From positions 11,674,001 to 11,738,000 of the forward strand of contig NC_053185.1 in NCBI RefSeq assembly GCF_905163445.1: a stretch of 64,000 bases of DNA. The letters are read 5' to 3'. The translations under genes and the position numbers were made by a program. Origin of the DNA: Pararge aegeria. Taxonomy: Eukaryota; Arthropoda; Insecta; Lepidoptera; Nymphalidae. Shown here in pieces: positions 33,901-45,769 of this stretch. Under the pieces are notes generated by a model, which was not told the DNA's origin, searched no databases, and was given only the letters and a program-made list of their open reading frames with translations. Numbering within the stretch: the stretch's first letter is position 1; every line of letters starts with the position of its first letter.

Positions 33901-34044
33901 AAAATTTCATTAAAGACACTAATTTTAAACCCGGCTACCTGCAGGGGAGCAGCGCGATGGGTTTAAGATTTGAATCTGTCGGATTTTAATAGGCTTAGGA
34001 TGATGATAAGGATGATTAGAGGTATTGCTTCAATAAACTGTCGA

Positions 34045-34100
34045 ATACACCTTGAAGGTATACCATATACGTATGTATACGGTATACCTTCAAGGTGTAT
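34045..34100. repeat. Near-perfect hairpin, 26-bp arms
   Basis: Arms 34045-34070 and 34075-34100 pair at 25 of 26 positions around the loop gtat. The left arm starts atacaccttgaaggtatacc. No target duplication is visible. Confidence 0.93.
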
Positions 34101-34109
34101 GATCCTCTT

Positions 34110-35005
34110 AACTGTAACTGTGTAAGTGTGTAAAACTTCTCTTACCGTCTAGTGTGATGAAAGCCAACTCACCATTGATCTTATATTCATATTACGTCAG
34201 TGCAAGTCACGAATAAAATATGACGTCCAACGACCTTGAAAATAACATTACTTTTTTTCATTACGAAAAATAGCGATTTTGCTTGCACATAATCTGCCAA
34301 TCGTAAAAAAGATTTGTAGATGAAAAGAAATAAAGAGATAAAATATTGTTACATTAGGCAGGCAACACCTGTTCCAATGACAGAAAAATATCACCAGTAG
34401 TACATCTTTGCGCTTTTGGTTTCCTCTTTTTATTTTTCTATCATTGATTTGTTATATAGGTTCCGTGGGATAAAAAGGAACTCATAAATGTTTACCTGTT
34501 TAAACCTTTTGAAATCAGAATCTTATTTTAAAGTCTGTAGACTGTAATAGGTGCAATACTGACTAGCGTCTAGAGTATAACTTGTACTGATACTGTAGTT
34601 GGCGTAGGAAACAATTTACAATAGAAAGTGACGATAAGGTTTTTCACATTATAAGACAGTTAAGAAAAAATAGACTTTAGTAGTATAGTCGGTAGGTAAA
34701 TCAAGTAGGTTCAAAGCAGTGTACGTTAGTTGATGAGTTTTGACAAATGATACACAAAAGTGGCGGTGAGTTTGTATGTTGTGCGGTGTGCAATTAGGAG
34801 CCGCAATCTGTGCAAATGTTGGCTCAACACATTGTGCTCGCTTGGTCATCAGGGCGTTAATAATGTCTCAAATAATAATTAGGCTACCGCTGTTTCCACC
34901 TTAAGATCGTTTGATTTTGTCTACCCAAACTGGGTCTGCCAACGCTGCGATTTACGATCGCAATTACGAGTACGAGATCGCAATTCTTACACCATTTTGA
35001 GTTCG
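34110..35005. other. No recognised feature
   Basis: AT-rich. The 66-codon minus frame at 34649-34849 is not convincing. The opposite strand gives a short Cys-rich stretch (GGEFVCCAVCN) ending in a stop. Confidence 0.35.
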
Positions 35006-35009
35006 GTGA

Positions 35010-35200
35010 AAGATCAAAGGTTATAGCGCTTTAGCCTTCCTTTCGGCGGATCGAGTTCTATCCCTGGCACCCATCAGGATATGACTACCACATACCATAC
35101 CCCTAATATATTAGCCCGCTACAATCTTAGACTGCTTTATCACTTACCAGGAGATATTGCAGTCAAGGGCTAACTATAAAAAAATGGTCTACTGCTAATA
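35010..35200 (+). repeat. SINE family E
   Basis: B-box-like 'ggatcgagttctatccctgg' after a weak A box. The tail 'cttaccaggagatattgcag' / 'tcaagggctaacta' and a short A-run is the common lepidopteran 'accaggtgagattgcagtcaagggctaac' end. Related tail pieces at 38513 and 60625. Confidence 0.55.
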
Positions 35201-35284
35201 AAAATTGCTCTACTTTTGCGTTTGATGCAATTAACATGACATCCCATAATATTCTCAAATGTGTGTGTCTACCATTTCTTACTG

Positions 35285-35340
35285 AGTCAGCGTGGTGGAC
35301 TGTGGCGTAAACCTTTCTTATTCTGGTCGGTGATTATGAA
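35285..35340 (+). repeat. SINE family B, short 3' piece
   Basis: 'cagcgtggtggactgtggcg' and 'taaacctttcttattctgg' match the distal part of family B only. Confidence 0.6.
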
Positions 35341-35759
35341 TTACAGGACACCTACACATTCGGTGGGTTGCCATGCGACCCACATGGTCCCACATTCACG
35401 GCTAGATACTTCATTATTTTGTAGTCAAAAAGTTGAGCGCGGCGCCCATGAATGGTGACCTTTAAGTACATATAATATTTTGATTCGATCTCTTTCTGTT
35501 AATCGTCAAAGTAAATAATATTAATATATTTTTAACGAATTAATTGATGAAACGGTACGGGTACGTCCTAACATAATTAACTACGGGAATGCGTACAATG
35601 TCATCGGTAATTAATGAATAATCGAATTCCAGAACTGGATTTCTAATATTGACGTCTGTAGATACTTTATATTATTGATACTTTTTAATCCTTCAGGTAG
35701 GTACTCATCCTATAAATATACTTCGATAGGTTATTGTCTTAATACTACGAATGTAATTT

Positions 35760-36010
35760 GCGGTGATAGCTTAGTGGATGGTACATCGGTTTCACTTACG
35801 AGGGTACCGAGTTCGAGCCCCTCTTAACTTTTTTAAGTATGACTTGCTTTAACGGTAAAGGAAAACATCCTTAAAAACCTGCATGCCCGAGAGATTTTCC
35901 TAATGTCCTAAAAGTCTACCAATCCGCATTGGTAAACTACGGTCTACTCCTTTTTGTTCTGGAGGGGACCGGCCAATGGGTTGATATTGACGTTGATGAT
36001 GATTGTATTA
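35760..36010 (+). repeat. SINE family B
   Basis: Head 'gcggtgatagcttagtggat' and B box gagttcgagcccctc. The body lacks the usual ccagcacgcacct phrase. The end 'ggaggggaccggccaatggg' runs into gttgatgatgatt. Confidence 0.83.
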
Positions 36011-36014
36011 ACCT

Positions 36015-37085
36015 ACCTAACTTACCTAAGTTTTTTTTTCTGAGATATCTAGGTTTTAAAGACAATACCTATGTTATTATTTTTTTTTGTCCTGCGTATT
36101 TACAACACTTCTATTATGAGACAAGGTAAAGTGATATAGGTCATTCGGCTCGATTGCTAACAATGGTCACGCTATGAGCAAATACAGATATTTGCTCATT
36201 CAATGATAATTCGCATTATTGCCGCAAAGAGGGTATTTATATGTACTGTGATTATATTTATGCAAAAGTAAATAAGCACCAAGGTAAATTGTACTATTTT
36301 AGATCATAAACATTAACATCAGTAATGACATGTGTTTTCAATAACGACGCATTATTAAACTTCTCTCAAAGATAAGGGTAATATTAATGTTTAGTCTCAA
36401 GTCTTACTGGCTGATATATGGCTGGTTATTTTCCTCTTGATTATTTAAAATAGGATTTAATGATGCAACTTCAATGTAAATTATTTGTCATTCGGATTTA
36501 GTTCTGTAATAAAATGTACGCCATATTATCTTTACATAAACTTGCTAATAATATAGAGGCGAAACATTAGATTTTTGTATGTAATGGATCTCAAAAAATA
36601 GTAAATTGATCTTATCCGATTTTAAAATCTTTCAATCAGTCAATAAAAAAAAAAATCGGAAAATTATGATCAGATCATCGTAAGATTTGCATTCATATTG
36701 TGTTGCCAAATAATTAAGATTTTAAAAAAGAACTAGGGCTACAATTAGATGAACATAAATTTAATAATATATAATGTCTAAATATTATTTCATGGAGTAA
36801 AAACAATTATCCAAGATTATAAGCGGTGTTGACACGAGTATTTTTTAAATTTGAGTTTTCTAACATGATTTGGTATTTTTTCCCAAAAATTATGTTCAAG
36901 CAATTTCCAAAGTTACTTAATTTCTGTCTCGGCAAACTTAGCTTATTAGTATACCTCATATTTTTGTGTGGTTCAGAGAATGTATTTTTAAATAAACTTT
37001 CTATCAACAAGTACAGCTGTTAATTTCGCCTATAAAATCTACATTCTCGCCTAGTAACAAAGGTTAGATTTATTTCACTGATAAT
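36015..37085. other. No recognised feature
   Basis: AT-rich. A small palindrome tgagcaaata...tatttgctca lies at about 36175-36198. Overlapping frames at 36807-37023 on both strands are AT-rich chance frames. Confidence 0.4.
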
Positions 37086-37089
37086 GAAA

Positions 37090-37345
37090 TCCACACATTA
37101 CCGGCCCACTGTAGTCCATCACGTTAGCTCAGTGCAGATTGCTGGACTCCAGACGTCTTTGAATACATTATAGAGAACTCTCAGCCATGTAGGTTTCCTC
37201 ACGATTTTTTTCTTCACCGTTGAAGCCAATGATGTTTAAATTGCTTAAAACGCACATAACTTAGAAAAGTTAGAGGTGCGTGCTGGGATTCGAAATAGGT
37301 TGAAAGTAAATCTGAAGTTCTAACCACTAGACTATCGCGGTAACT
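37090..37345 (-). repeat. SINE family B
   Basis: Full reverse copy from 'cattaccggcccactgtagt' to the head (reverse of accgcgatagtctagtggtt). Confidence 0.88.
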
Positions 37346-37377
37346 TGGCACTTTTCACTAATAATTATAAACAAATA

Positions 37378-37640
37378 TACTACCACAATACACATATCGC
37401 CTTCTAATTCCAAAGTAAGCATAGCTTTTAATATGGGAACTAAGATAGCTGATGAATATTTTTATGAATATTATATACTTCCATATCGATAATATACCAG
37501 ATATATATCAGATAAACATACCAGGTGACAACATATCTGAAAAATATTCACGTTCATCACACTAACATTTTCCAGTGTTGGGAATCGAACCCACAGCCTT
37601 GGACTCAGAACGCAGGGGCGCCCAATCGGCCATTCGGCTG
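37378..37640 (-). repeat. SINE family A
   Basis: Reverse copy from 'ctaccacaatacacatatcg' through 'ttgggaatcgaacccacagc' to 'caggggcgcccaatcggcca'. The head has lost several bases around the A box. Confidence 0.87.
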
Positions 37641-38109
37641 CCGAAATGGATGTCAACGCGTTATCGTTAAAAATAAAATTTTCTTCATTACATGATTAAT
37701 TTTAAAACCTTAAGATAATCACTGTGCGCATCAAATACATATTTCTAAATTGTATATAATCATAAATATCACAGAAATAAAGGGAATGTTGATTAACATA
37801 TACCTACTAAATTTAATCAAATATCTGACGGTATAGTCAATACTTCCTTCGTACTCGTACAAAAAAGGCAGAATATTATTTCCTCAAGTGGGCATTATTG
37901 GCTTAATTATTGTGTTTGATCAGACAACCGTATCTATTAGATCACAATTAGCCTACATTCATGAAACTAATATGTACATGTTGTTGTACGGGACATATTT
38001 GCTCTGACTACATTATTTTCCATTATGAAATAACAAGATATTTGATCCTATGAACAGATGAACATAAAAGTATCACAGAGTCAAGGTCCTGAATGTTACC
38101 TTAGAGTTT

Positions 38110-38146
38110 ATTATCGGAGCCCACCAACCTGGTGGGCTCCGATAAT
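38110..38146. repeat. Perfect hairpin, 17-bp arms
   Basis: attatcggagcccacca (38110-38126) is exactly complementary to 38130-38146, with loop acc. Confidence 0.93.
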
Positions 38147-38380
38147 CAATATTGGAGTAGTGTGGTGGTTCGCCAACTCTTCTTTACTATGTTTACAGCA
38201 ATGGGGCATTGATAAGGTGCCCACATCTGAAATAGTTTAATGAAACAATAAGAATCTATACGAGATTTGTTATAAAATAAAAAATAAATACCAATAAAAC
38301 CTTATAACAAAAAGTTTATTTCAGATCGTAGACCCATATACAAAAGAATATCAAAATTGAGAAATTAAAAAAAATATATG

Positions 38381-38441
38381 GTCTTCACTTGCACATCGGA
38401 GCGATTCACTAGTAGAATCGCTCCGAATTGCAAGTGAAGAC
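38381..38441. repeat. Hairpin, 27-bp arms, A/T-run flanks
   Basis: Arms 38381-38407 and 38415-38441 pair at 25 of 27 positions around actagta. The left arm starts gtcttcacttgca. Flanking A-run (left) and T-run (right) extend the fold. Confidence 0.9.
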
Positions 38442-38512
38442 TATAATTTTTTTTTTCTACTATAATAGGTTCTACTAGTATTTTGTGTATCATCTAACAC
38501 TGTAATATAACT

Positions 38513-38565
38513 TACCAGCAGGTGAGATTGTAGTCAAAAGCTAACTTGTTGTGGGAAAAAAAACA
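38513..38565 (+). repeat. SINE/LINE 3' end piece (family E tail)
   Basis: 'accagcaggtgagattgtag' and 'tcaaaagctaacttg', then an A-run. Confidence 0.55.
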
Positions 38566-38647
38566 CGCAACTTTTGCACAGCGTCTTCGCCGGCGAAGAA
38601 TATTGTCCCGATTTCTGACATCATCATCATCGGATGTGGGTACTTAC

Positions 38648-38833
38648 CAAGATCAAGGGGGCGTTCGAACTTGGTCCAAAAGGCCAAACTCGTCGGAAAC
38701 TAAACAAACCGAGGTCAGAGCCGTCACATGAAGCAACGTCACGCCCTTTGGCTCAACTACTGTGCGAGCTTTCGCGCTCTCCTCTGGTGACGCTGTTGCA
38801 ACCCATGAGAGGAAATTTCCTAAATTTTTTATA
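38648..38833 (-). promoter_or_regulatory. Candidate TATA promoter and 5' exon (minus strand)
   Basis: On the minus strand a TATAAAAA box at 38826-38833 precedes a CpG-rich stretch that ends in a near-consensus donor, gatcttg|gtaagtaccc (last exon base 38648). The palindrome GGAAATTTCC (38811-38820), a kappaB-like site, lies just downstream of the TATA box. The stretch is open in one frame from the left of the palindrome to a TGA at about 38657, but there is no ATG in that frame, so I read it as a 5' untranslated exon. The gene would continue leftward, and no partner exon was found. A retroelement 5' region is the alternative. Confidence 0.33.
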
Positions 38834-38975
38834 GGTACCCTATAGTCTTAATATGATTATTAGCTTATAAACTTAGTGTACAAAATTCTATACATAGGTA
38901 CATACAGTTTAATGTAGTTACCACATTTCCTATATACTGCTTAATAGTGCTTCTTTGAATTAGGGTACCCTGGTG

Positions 38976-39169
38976 CAGTGGCGTGCATAGAGGGGTATGC
39001 AGATAAAATAAAATGAAGAAAATCTCCAGTATGTGTTATAAATACCTGAGGGTAGGTTTTTTATAACTCTTAAAATGACTATCCTTAAGTTTTTTATAAC
39101 TCTTACGGGAAATTTTCTTCATTTTATATCGTCTGCATACCCTGTGCATAACCTCTATGCACGCCACTG
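38976..39169. mobile_element. hAT-type fold-back MITE (194 bp)
   Basis: The ends CAGTGGCGTGCATAGAGG and their complement are flanked by the exact 8-bp duplication CCCTGGTG (38968-38975 and 39170-39177). The pairing continues inward imperfectly (ggtatgcaga...aaaatgaagaaaat on both arms), so the element is almost wholly palindromic. The centre holds a direct repeat of ttttttataactctta. Same outer ends as 4094-4237. Confidence 0.94.
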
Positions 39170-39177
39170 CCCTGGTG

Positions 39178-39550
39178 CGTGGTACAACACACTGGCATGT
39201 AAATTATATTCAGTAGCTTGTGTATCTGTAATTTTAATTATTAATTTTATATTAAAGGCGACCTAGTTTTTTTAAGAATTTAGATTTGTTTTAGTTTTTT
39301 TTGTTAAAACTTATTTTAATTTTAGTATGATCTAATATAATGTAATATGTTCAACACAATAGATAAAACGAAGTGAAAACCATTTAAATAAGCTCTATTC
39401 TTTTCATCACAGACCGGGGCTCGGGGCCATAGATAGGTCAGAGTTAAGTCTTGGCTTTGAAGCATAAAGACGGGATCATGTGGCCGATCGCGTTGACAAA
39501 CGAAATAACCATCACAAAGATAATCCCTTCAACATTATTATGTCCCGGCC
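39178..39550. other. No recognised feature
   Basis: AT-rich. The 76-codon plus frame at 39451-39681 overlaps the Helitron-like piece and is not called. Confidence 0.4.
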
Positions 39551-39554
39551 TTTA

Positions 39555-39870
39555 TATTTTATTAACTGTTGCCCGCAATCTCATCCGCGTTTATTTTGGT
39601 TTTTTAAAAATCATGCAGGGCCCCCTTTTCCCCGAGATAAATGTATCTTATAGCTGTCGACATAATACAAACCATTTATAAATGTAAAGGCAAGTTAGGC
39701 GCTCGAAAACATGCATAGGAAAAAAAACGCTCTCGGGAATGTTTTCCCAGCAGCTTTTCCGGGATAAATATAACCTACTTTAATGTCCATAACCAGAATG
39801 CACGCTACCTTTGTGTCAATTTGAACCAAGATCTTGGTAGCAGGTTGAATTCTGTTGAACAAATGTCTCT
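39555..39870 (-). repeat. Helitron-like fragment
   Basis: 'ttaactgttgcccgcaatct' and 'catccgcgtttattttggtt' are the reversed element end, followed by 'ttttccgggataaatataac' and 'agaatgcacgctacctttgt' from the interior. Confidence 0.55.
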
Positions 39871-39879
39871 GAGTTGAAT

Positions 39880-42280
39880 AGCGTAAAAACTATACCACTA
39901 GCATTAACTATACTAGAGTACTCTCTAGTACTACTCGTAGTAGGTATAGTTTTTTCCTTTTCCACACAGAAAATAGTGAAAAGATGGCAGTCCTGTTAGA
40001 TCTCACAAATAAGTCTAGTTTATTTGTTTGCAACAGAATTTGGCCCATTATAGTAGTTATATTTAATAGAAAATAACAAATTTAAAATATAATATTATTG
40101 GAAACCATAGGGCTCGATGAGTGATAAGGCTTATACGTACCACCCGGGTGACACCTGAGTGGTACTTATAATCTTGGAAAGAATCAAGAATCTCCCTGTG
40201 CCGTGTGCAAAAGGCAATGTACATAAAATTATATGTTAATCCGGATTCAATCTTTCATCCCCGTAATACCTAATCTGGATATGGAATACATCCATCATTG
40301 ATCTTATCAAGTCAATAATATGGCTTGATTTACATACGGTTGTAAGCGCTTAATATTATGTTGGTTTAAAAATATACTATCCATATTTACATGTATATAG
40401 TCATTTGACGCTTTTCCAATGCTGAATACTCTTAGTACCTACTAGTAAACTCATAGCCTATGCCATAGCTTTATCCCTAAAAATTTAATACTTTTTGCAA
40501 TTAAAACCTTAACCATATTACATGTAGATGAACTATATATCTATATCTACAAGAATTCTGAAAAAATCTGGTATTTGTTTTATTGAATATTACATAAACT
40601 TAATTATCTCTAAACCCAAATCTAAACTAGCGGGTAGAAGCGTTGTAATAAAATATATACCATATACTTAAAGTTAAATATAAAACCGAAAACCACTCGG
40701 GCCTCACCTGGGCTGTGAAGTTAAAGTTTGGGCCCGTTATTAATTTTAAAGTGCTTTTACTTGTGTATTATACAAACATACGCTGCAGATGTTCATTTGC
40801 AGCGATAATCACTAAACATAAACTTAAATTTGTACCACACCATATCGGTACAAAATTTAAAAGTAATCATGACGTATTCTCATATCCTGATTATGTATGC
40901 ATAATTGCCAACAGGACCGCGCCGACCCCACACAGCGCCTGTGTGCAAAATCTATGAAGCGTCCCTTTCTTCACAAATCTTCATGCTTCAACTTATTTAA
41001 AACCCTTATTGCGAAAAATTAGACCTCTGAAACCAAAGATATTCTCTTTCAAACACTGCGTAAAATCGCTATTTTTTAATTACAGACAACAGACTTTATT
41101 TACAAGTAAACTTTTAGAAGAAAATGTCAAGGAATTCGTACAGACTTGTAAAAAAAGCACACTTATATATGTTTTGTAATTTGTTATTTAGAAGGCAAAT
41201 GTTGCGCCTATCAATAAAGGTATCAATAAGTATGTAGGTACTAGGTACTAGGTTACGTAAGTGTAAAAAAATAGAATTTCGATGGCGACCCCCTATTGTC
41301 TTGGTCGGCGTTGCTCTGCTTACTAATGTAAATTTAAAACCGGAAAAATGTTCCACCGCTGATGGAGAATAATGAGCAAGAAACTCAGCACTCGTGGCAG
41401 GCGTACATGCATAATTTTGTTTAACACTCGTTACAACTCCTCTCAAAATAGTAATTTTACCTTTGTCGTAACATCCTACCTACGATCTATAAGTACGTAA
41501 GTTTCATATTTTCGTAAAATAATTAACATATGTTACCAATTTAAATTATCCCTCCATATTCCTCGAACTTGTATGTACTTACTCACATAAAATTAAACGC
41601 CCACAATCTACAACAATATAAAGCATTACAAAAAGATTACACCTACCTTTGTTAAATACCTACTTCATTAACAATACTTATCATAAACAGGTAGTGTTTT
41701 GATAAGAATTGCAAATAGACATTACTAGGTACGCGATGTAGAGAAAATTACAGACGCTTTATAAACAAGGCAAAATACAAACCAAATTGTACTTATTAAA
41801 AAATGATCTTCATTCACATACACATCTCTTTTATAAAGAAAGCTTTTACTTAGCTAAAGATAAGAACCATTAAAGATTAGACTTCAGTTCTATTTGTACG
41901 AGAACACAAAGGGACAATAATTAAAAACCTCTTTTAATTCAGAAAAAACCTTCAAATGTGTTGATATTTTCTGTGTTAAGATAGCTTTTGTAGGATAGCG
42001 GTTTAATTGTTCTTTTAATAGAGTTCGGGACGACAACGGCACCCGTTTTCTTTAGGTACGTTTCTTATCTACGGTTCGCGGCTTCAGTTTTTTCAGATTA
42101 AGGAAAGATTGCAATTTGTTTGAGCGGTTTATCTGCTTTTGTTGCCTTGATTACTGACCACCAAACAAAACTGGATCTCTTGAATGGCTAAAAAATTGGG
42201 TGATAGCTTAATTTTCCAATAGCAAATTTAATAATATCTGTTGTTTTCTATGAGAAGATTTAGCTTTTTTTAAATATATT
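39880..42280. other. No recognised feature
   Basis: AT-rich. A 110-codon minus frame at 41114-41446 crosses a stretch (41280-41450) resembling repeat material and lacks splice sites. A small inverted repeat tactagag/ctctagta is near 39911-39930. Nothing else stands out. Confidence 0.4.
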
Positions 42281-42281
42281 A

Positions 42282-42448
42282 GTACTACAATAATCACATC
42301 ATCATTGTGTTATGGGTACTTAGATAATTGATGGAAATTTTTATGAATAACATACATAATATATATAGACACCCAGAAACTGAAAAACATTAATGTTCAT
42401 TACACAAAACATTTTCCAATTGTGGGAATCGAACCCACAGCCTTGGAC
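42282..42448 (-). repeat. SINE family A, truncated at both ends
   Basis: 'cattgtgttatgggtactta', 'gacacccagaaactgaaaaa' and 'gtgggaatcgaacccacagc'. The A-box half of the head is lost. Confidence 0.85.
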
Positions 42449-42489
42449 CTAGCAATCCAATGATGCAATCAAAAAATGGTAGCGGAGTA

Positions 42490-42625
42490 ACTTGTGAGGG
42501 ATATCGCAGTTATATTAACCCAACCCACTAAACACTTTAAAACAATCGCTTGGTGGCGAGTCTTTCACGGTAGGGTGGTAAATAGGCCAACCCGCCCGAC
42601 TCCCAGCAGGCCTGAAAAATCAGAA
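42490..42625 (-). repeat. SINE family D, middle part
   Basis: 'cttggtggcgagtctttcac' and 'ggtagggtggtaaataggcc', then 'cgactcccagcaggcctg'. This is the middle of a common lepidopteran tRNA-derived repeat. Confidence 0.5.
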
Positions 42626-43129
42626 ATTATATAGATAATTTTATATGGCATTAGACAATTCAAATGAATGATGAAAATGGCTTATACTTATATTTTAATA
42701 GTTACAGTAAAATAAAGTTGAAGGAGTTCACCGCTTATTCGATCAGTAGATGAAAAGATTACTAAAAGAACAGATAAAAAAAAGTTTTACGTAATATAGG
42801 TACCTATACAATTAACTGGCTGACGTGATCAAAACGATTGTTTGACCTTTTATAAAGTTAGAATTACCTTTGCAACTGCTGTAGGATAATAACGAACCAA
42901 TTTTGCTACAGTTGATACGACTCTATTAATTAAAAGTGTAAGTATTCGATTCCAAGTATGAAATTAGTTTCTGTTATTTTCAATACTGTTTAATGAAATA
43001 ATATAGGGGCGAATGAACTCTCCTTGAAAATGCGATGCGATCTCATCACACTGCGCCAATATCAATGAATATTGATCAAATACATCTTAGTTCTGGCTAT
43101 TTAATATGGGATCTCACACGTTTGTTTTA

Positions 43130-43380
43130 TTCCATTACAATACTGCCTTTGACTACATTCTCACCTGAGTGATGATGCAGTCTGAGATGATAGCAGTTTG
43201 ACCTTTTAGGGTTATGGCAGTTATTTTTAAAACATACCCCTAATATAATCACACATCTTTGCCCAGAGAAAATTAAGGAAATTATAAAATCATAAATTGC
43301 CCCTGCCGAAACACGAACCCGAGACCGCCCGCTTATAAGACTAGATTTCGTCAGTATTAGGTAACAGTCGGCACTTCTCA
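43130..43380 (-). repeat. SINE family D with tRNA-like head
   Basis: Reverse orientation. The tail 'tcacctgagtgatgatgcag' / 'tctgagatgatagcagt' is on the left. On the right 'cccctgccgaaacacgaacc' carries the B-box complement, followed by A-box-like text. Crosses an 84-codon minus frame that is not a gene. Confidence 0.55.
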
Positions 43381-43429
43381 CAAAGTATTTTTGCCATAAA
43401 TTATGCTTAGCACCTTTACTTTTATGTGT

Positions 43430-43630
43430 AACCAGAAAATTTGGAAGGGTTTGGGTTGTAGTCTACCAAGCTAGTCGTAGTCAAACATTATCGAGAACTC
43501 TCAGGTATCTCTCGATGTTGTCCTTCACTATCAAAGCAAGTTATATTTTATTTGCTTGCGTTCTGGGATTCGAACTCGATAGCCCAAAGGTGAAGACGAA
43601 GTCCTAACCACTAGGCTATCACCGCTTTTA
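43430..43630 (-). repeat. SINE family B
   Basis: 'cgagaactctcaggtatctc', 'ggattcgaactcgatagccc' and head complement 'aaccactaggctatcaccgc'. Shortened in the 3' half. Confidence 0.85.
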
Positions 43631-44042
43631 TATATTAGCGGTGCAAAAAAAAAGGGCGGGTCACCGGCTATCTCGTTTTCGCTTACTTGATTCTTGATCT
43701 AAACTCGCGCAATGATTTACTAGAAATGAACATGAACCTAGTCTGAAGTAAGACGATATTTCTTTAAAACGTTTCCGTTACTAAATGGAAGGTCTACACT
43801 TACAAGTTAAATGTTATATGAGGAAAACTAGAACTCGGTCGAGAGAGCTCTTTAGATTCAAGAGATTCGATAACTTCACAAATGAACATGATTTTGCTGG
43901 TGGTTACGTGCGTATCTATCATCCATTTGTCATTTATTTGATTTCCTATGAATAACCCTATGAAATTTTATTTGTACAAGAAAATCTTTTTTTTTTGACA
44001 TACATCACATTTGCACTAAAGTATGTATCTATTGTAAAATTG

Positions 44043-44095
44043 AGTAAATCCCAGGATATGATACCCTTGGAGGGTATTATATCCTGGGATTTACT
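44043..44095. repeat. Near-perfect hairpin, 25-bp arms
   Basis: Arms 44043-44067 and 44071-44095 pair at 24 of 25 positions around the loop tgg. The left arm starts agtaaatcccaggatatgat. Confidence 0.93.
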
Positions 44096-44099
44096 GTAT

Positions 44100-45765
44100 T
44101 ATTAATGAACGTATTTTTGGTAATAGGTGCCTACTTTATTCATTCGCGTACTTTTCACTGATCAGCCAAGTATAAGTTTATTTTGAAATCAGTGAATCTG
44201 AAATATAATCAGAACTTAGTTAGAAATAAGCAAGTTTTTAAACGTCGTTATCAATTTCAATTTATTTAACTTCTCATGCTCTTAAAGTTGCAATTACATA
44301 AGGTTATGTGTAAGCGGAACAAACTCAATTTTATGCACTTGTGCATGAAATTTATGGTTGTAATAATTAACTTCCCGGCTCTGGGTATTTTTGATTATAA
44401 GGTAACCAGTTTTTTATATAAAGAGTATATAAACACAACGATGTTTGTTATTTCAAAAAATTTTCTTTTTTTTCTAGTGTTAAAAATTGTTTTCGTTCAT
44501 TTCTTTTAAATATTAATTTATTCGTTGATGTTTTAACTATCCAAAAACCTGGATAAAAATATCACAGCAACAACAAAAAAAAAAAACCTATTACGTTTAC
44601 ATCTTCATAACTTGAGGCGTGATTTCTGAAATTATTAATTGCAACTAAAAAATAATACGATGTAGTAATATTTTTAAAAATCTATTTTATTCTCAGTTAA
44701 GACGATTTTTTACTGGCATTCTATTATTATTTATTATGTTTTACCTTAACTTTTAAATTGTCAGCATTAATGAAAGAAATTATTGTAAAGCAGTACGAGT
44801 ATGTTCGAGTATGTCTTGTGTCATGCTCAGTTTTATGAGACATAAAAGCAACTTGCCGTCGAACTTTCTTACGAAACCTAGAGCTGCAGCAGTTGCTATC
44901 TTACACACATGAACACAACTGAGAAATCCTTTGAGACTGTGTTGAGACACGAGAGTCTCTTGAGGATTTAATTTCCGGGATATTGCGTATGTAGGGATTA
45001 AGGCTTCCTTTCCATTATGGGTGTGCGATGGAGCTATGTATTTTTGAAGCAAACTTTTCGGTGTATTTTTTTAACATATATTAGACACTGTAGTAGGATA
45101 GCCACTAAAACATACCATACAAATATCACTTTATTAATTTTCTTTATAAACTATGACAATATGAACTTATTCTTTACAAACTCGCATTTCACTCCCTGAC
45201 CCTTCAGGGAACGCCCAGAAGAAAAACCCAAATCTCCCGTCAAAACTCACAGCCGTCCAGCTTGGATCCAATCAATTTGAATGGTTTCCGCCGTTATGCA
45301 TCTACCAACGTTCGCCAATCGGAGAATGGCAACTTATCGTCTCGTTCAAAAATAAGATTAAATTAAAAAAAACCAAGAGGAAATTATAACGCTAGTTAAA
45401 TTTAAATCCTAACACTTCCTTAAATTAACAATTATGTTTCTTCTTTCTACCAGATCCGAACATGCTCTTTAAATTATATATCTGCCAAGTAGGTACATAG
45501 TACCAGCACCATGCATTGAATTCGGTTGATCGCCAAGCTAGTACACTTATCAGCAACCAATACCTTTTAGTAATTTGACTTGATTAGTAGGTGCCTGACA
45601 TTTGGGGTAAAAAAAATTGTCTGCTTATTACTTTTCCTTTTCATTTAATTCATTCGATCGTGACAAGACTTATGAGGTGTGAAATTTTTTACGAAATTAA
45701 CTTTGTGCACAGGTAAGATGTATTATATTTTATAGTAAAAGGAAGTTAATGCGTTTTATATTTTT
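44100..45765. other. Spacer with one doubtful minus frame
   Basis: A minus-strand 90-codon frame (44780-45052) has balanced composition but no recognised domain and no clear splice pair. A GC-richer block at 45200-45350 is unassigned. Confidence 0.35.
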
Positions 45766-45769
45766 TAAT

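Noticed and set aside
41114..41446. 110-codon minus frame
   Set aside because: No recognised domain; part resembles dispersed repeat text; no splice pair.
44780..45052. 90-codon minus frame with balanced composition
   Set aside because: I could not identify a domain or paired splice sites. Kept only as a doubtful note.
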